Assembly (NCBI GenBank): GCA_023253435.1
Contig: JALRGJ010000045.1
Span: forward strand, 1-7,737
Direction: 5' to 3'
Length of the DNA: 7,737 nucleotides
Source of the DNA: Ilumatobacteraceae bacterium
GTDB lineage: Bacteria > Actinomycetota > Acidimicrobiia > Acidimicrobiales > Ilumatobacteraceae
The position numbers were made by a program, and so were the translations under genes. Of this stretch, positions 5,727 through 7,737 are shown in pieces. The notes beneath the pieces are model-generated. The model made no database searches. It saw nothing but the letters and a program-made list of their open reading frames with translations, and was not told where the DNA came from. Numbering within the stretch: the stretch's first letter is position 1; every line of letters starts with the position of its first letter.

Positions 5727-6626
5727 TTACCAACCGCGTTGAGCGAAACGCTGAGCGTCGTTAATTTCATCCATGCCAATACCGGTCATGGGCGCACCAA
5801 GACCTCTGCTGACTTCTGCGAGAACTTTTGGATCCCGGAAGTTAGTTGTTGCCTGAACGATTGCTCGCGCACGTGGTGCGGGATCATCGCTCTTGAAAAT
5901 GCCTGATCCAACAAACACCGCTTCTGCACCTAGCTGCATAGCAAGGGCTGCGTCGGCCGGAGTTGCGATTCCTCCAGCACAGAACAATGGCACCATTAGT
6001 TTTCCAGTCTCAGCAATTTCTTGAACCAATGGAAGCGGAGCCTGCAAGCGCTTGGCCCACTCGAACAGTTCCGCTGAATCGGCTTGAGTGATCTTTCGAA
6101 TGTCTCCAAGGATTGAACGCAAGTGACGCACGGCCTCAACGATGTTTCCAGTGCCAGCCTCGCCCTTTGAACGAATCATGCAAGCGCCCTCAGAAATTCT
6201 TCGCAATGCCTCACCCAAGTTTGTTGCACCACACACAAATGGAACAGTGAATGAAAACTTGTCAATGTGATGAGTTTCATCTGCTGGCGTTAACACTTCA
6301 GATTCATCAACGAAGTCGACGCCAAGTGACTCAAGAATTTGAGCTTCAACAAAATGTCCGATTCGGGCTTTTGCCATCACGGGAATGCTGACGGCAGCCT
6401 TGATACCTTCAATCATTTCCGGATCACTCATACGCGCAACACCACCGTCACGACGAATGTCTGCGGGCACGCGCTCAAGAGCCATCACGGCACAAGCACC
6501 CGCATCTTCTGCAACCTTTGCTTGTTCTGGAGTAACGACGTCCATAATGACGCCGCCCTTCAACATTTCAGCAAGACCACGCTTCACGCGCTGGGTACCA
6601 ACAGATGTTTGGGGGGTGGAGCTCAT
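5727..6626 (-). CDS. pdxS: Pyridoxal 5'-phosphate synthase lyase subunit PdxS
   Basis: PdxS is the (beta/alpha)8-barrel subunit that builds PLP from ribose 5-phosphate, glyceraldehyde 3-phosphate and ammonia supplied by PdxT. The 299-residue product has all the expected landmarks: KRGLAEMLKGGVIMDV at 15-30 with D29, the first Schiff-base lysine K86 in VMAKARIGHF, DESEVLTPAD at 107-116, and the second catalytic lysine K154 in RSKGEAGTGN. The phosphate-binding glycines FCAGGIATPADA and FVGSGIF follow. The last residues are short compared with homologues that carry a longer flexible tail. The ATG at 6626 has no Shine-Dalgarno within reach; it is preceded by TTTTACCT, and a TACGCT hexamer lies seven bases upstream, which would suit a leaderless message. 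The 66-base gap to the lipoprotein gene makes this the likely first gene of the pdxST-yebC-ruv unit. Confidence 0.98.
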   Translation of the reverse strand: MSSTPQTSVGTQRVKRGLAEMLKGGVIMDVVTPEQAKVAEDAGACAVMALERVPADIRRDGGVARMSDPEMIEGIKAAVSIPVMAKARIGHFVEAQILESLGVDFVDESEVLTPADETHHIDKFSFTVPFVCGATNLGEALRRISEGACMIRSKGEAGTGNIVEAVRHLRSILGDIRKITQADSAELFEWAKRLQAPLPLVQEIAETGKLMVPLFCAGGIATPADAALAMQLGAEAVFVGSGIFKSDDPAPRARAIVQATTNFRDPKVLAEVSRGLGAPMTGIGMDEINDAQRFAQRGW

Positions 6627-6633
6627 AGGTAAA

Positions 6634-6639
6634 AGCGTA
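6634..6639 (-). promoter_or_regulatory. Candidate -10 element for leaderless pdxS
   Basis: The minus strand reads TACGCT (TANNNT), ending seven bases before the pdxS ATG, so transcription would start at or next to the initiation codon. This agrees with the absence of any Shine-Dalgarno. The spacing is identical to that of the candidate element before the second ruvC ATG. No good -35 is present at normal distance (the bases there read AAGGGC). Assigned on spacing and context only. Confidence 0.3.
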
Positions 6640-6660
6640 TCGAGGCAGAACTACCAGCCC

Positions 6661-6690
6661 TTCCCCTATTTCGATGTGAAATAAGTGGAA
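6661..6690 (-). terminator. Hairpin just after the DUF3048 gene, possible transcript end
   Basis: Starting two bases past the lipoprotein stop, the transcribed strand folds as TTCC-(bulged A)-CT-TATTTC, loop ACATC, then GAAATA-GG-GGAA. That is a twelve-pair stem with one bulge and one G-U pair. It is followed by GGGCTGG and not by a T run, so it is not a classical intrinsic terminator; actinobacteria often use stems lacking the tract. It could equally protect the 3' end of the lipoprotein message or shape the pdxS upstream region. Confidence 0.4.
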
Positions 6691-6692
6691 CC

Positions 6693-7737
6693 TTAAACAG
6701 CAGGGAAAGCCACTTTGGCAGGGTCAACTCCAGGGGGCACTGGCGCAAGTGACTTCTTCCACGCAAGTTCCACCCATGTGTTGCCAGGGGTCATACGCAC
6801 TGCCGCACCTGCTTGATCGGTAAAAGTGAAGGGCTTCAATCGATCATCTCGGCTCCACTTGACTGCAATAAGTCCCCCGTCGGTCAGGACAAACCCATCA
6901 CCTTCACCCACCGTGACAGCTTCTGGACTCTTGCGATCTGCCTTACTGCGCTTGTACGTGACATACAGAACTACAACATTCTTGGCAGAGACTTGTTGGT
7001 CGTCTGACATGTGTGGCTCAAGTTCACGCTTGGTATTGAGAGAGAAGCGCTGGAACGAGCCTGCTGTTGCATCCCACTTCCAGTACACACGCACGTTGTA
7101 CATAGAGACTTTGGCTCCATCGATAGCGGTGGAGGTACTTGGCTTGGCATCACTTGACGTGCGATACACAAATTGTGGTTGAGGCGGACCAGAACCTTCG
7201 GGAGCCAATTTCCAGATATCTGTTGTCTTGGCATACAAGTTATGAGGAATTTTTCTGTCTTTGGCTCGGTAGTAGCCACCTTTGCCTTTTGATGCCGAAT
7301 ATCCGAGGTTGACAAGATCACTTGCGTTAATGGCTTTTGTTACTCGATAGTTTCCACCACTCCATGCAAACAGCGGTTTGTTGTATGCGCCGAGAATGTC
7401 GACGTCCTGAGTACGTCCACTGCGCAGAGGACCCACGGGGTCACTCCCCTGACTGTGAAAGACTGCTGCAAAACGTGTGAGACCTTCTACGTTTTCCTCA
7501 AACACGATGTCGGCTTTTGTTAAGCCTGATTGCGGACGAGCTGAGGGATGATTGTCGATCTTTGCAGCAAGAGCAGGTCGCATCACTGCTACCTGATCAG
7601 TTACTGGAGTTCCCAGCAACGGATACATCGCCGGTGGGGTGCCAGGAACAGTTGAATTACCTTCTGCACCTGCTGTGTCATCGGAAGATGAAGATGAACC
7701 ACAAGCAGCCAATAAAGAAAGGGCAAGCAGCCCTGAC
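6693..7737 (-). CDS. DUF3048 (YerB-like) lipoprotein, 5' end cut by the window edge
   Basis: The reading frame is open to the right edge, so the true start lies outside. A TTG at 7712 that could be taken as a start is inside the signal peptide. Reading from the edge gives SGLLALSLLAAC, the end of a hydrophobic segment plus lipobox LAAC, with the acylated Cys at 7701-7703. A Ser/Asp/Thr-rich linker follows. The mature part is 336 residues. Counting from that Cys, the N-terminal DUF3048 domain contains KIDNHPSARPQSGL at 48-61, ADIVFEENVEG at 64-74 and, later, VGPLRSGRTQD and the FAWSGGN block. The C-terminal domain contains ELEPHM, NVVVLYVTY, TVGEGDG and MTPGNTWVELAW, all typical of the family. 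It should be anchored outside the cytoplasmic membrane. The family has no established biochemical function and none is proposed. A 66-base gap with a hairpin separates it from pdxS. Confidence 0.93.
   Translation of the reverse strand, partial: SGLLALSLLAACGSSSSSDDTAGAEGNSTVPGTPPAMYPLLGTPVTDQVAVMRPALAAKIDNHPSARPQSGLTKADIVFEENVEGLTRFAAVFHSQGSDPVGPLRSGRTQDVDILGAYNKPLFAWSGGNYRVTKAINASDLVNLGYSASKGKGGYYRAKDRKIPHNLYAKTTDIWKLAPEGSGPPQPQFVYRTSSDAKPSTSTAIDGAKVSMYNVRVYWKWDATAGSFQRFSLNTKRELEPHMSDDQQVSAKNVVVLYVTYKRSKADRKSPEAVTVGEGDGFVLTDGGLIAVKWSRDDRLKPFTFTDQAGAAVRMTPGNTWVELAWKKSLAPVPPGVDPAKVAFPAV

Overview
This window is one co-directional block of conserved housekeeping genes. All ten genes lie on the minus strand. 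In order of transcription (right to left) they are: a DUF3048 lipoprotein (partial, 5' end off the right edge), pdxS, pdxT, a yebC-family gene, a single-cysteine peroxiredoxin, ruvC, ruvA, ruvB, queA and tgt (partial, 3' end off the left edge). No stretch over 300 bases lacks a gene. I saw no tRNA, rRNA, CRISPR array, insertion sequence, phage gene or other sign of recent mobility.

The gene order pdxS-pdxT-yebC-ruvC-ruvA-ruvB is characteristic of Actinomycetota. The base composition is only about half G+C by eye, lower than in most of that phylum. GTG starts (ruvB, queA), no visible Shine-Dalgarno before pdxS or ruvC, and queA-tgt directly behind ruvB would suit a planktonic lineage such as the Acidimicrobiia. 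The phylum is a fairly confident call; the class is a guess.

Region by region: (1) 6693-7737, a DUF3048 (YerB-like) lipoprotein followed by a hairpin at 6661-6690. (2) 5120-6626, the two-subunit pyridoxal 5'-phosphate synthase PdxS/PdxT. (3) 3919-5117, a YebC translation factor and a peroxiredoxin joined by a TAATG junction. (4) 1781-3886, the complete Holliday-junction machine: RuvC resolvase, RuvA junction-binding protein and RuvB motor. (5) 1-1771, QueA and Tgt of tRNA queuosine modification. From pdxS onward every junction is either an overlap or a gap of 32 bases or less, so the block can be read as one transcript.

The most informative non-coding signal is at 3871-3884. It is a full match to the Gram-positive LexA (SOS) box consensus, CGAACATATGTTCC, with a perfect 12-base palindrome core, and it sits on the start of ruvC. 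A TANNNT -10-like hexamer lies directly upstream. Together they suggest that ruvCAB-queA-tgt has its own DNA-damage-inducible, probably leaderless promoter inside the larger operon. I found no undescribed multi-gene system; the protein content is ordinary and well conserved.
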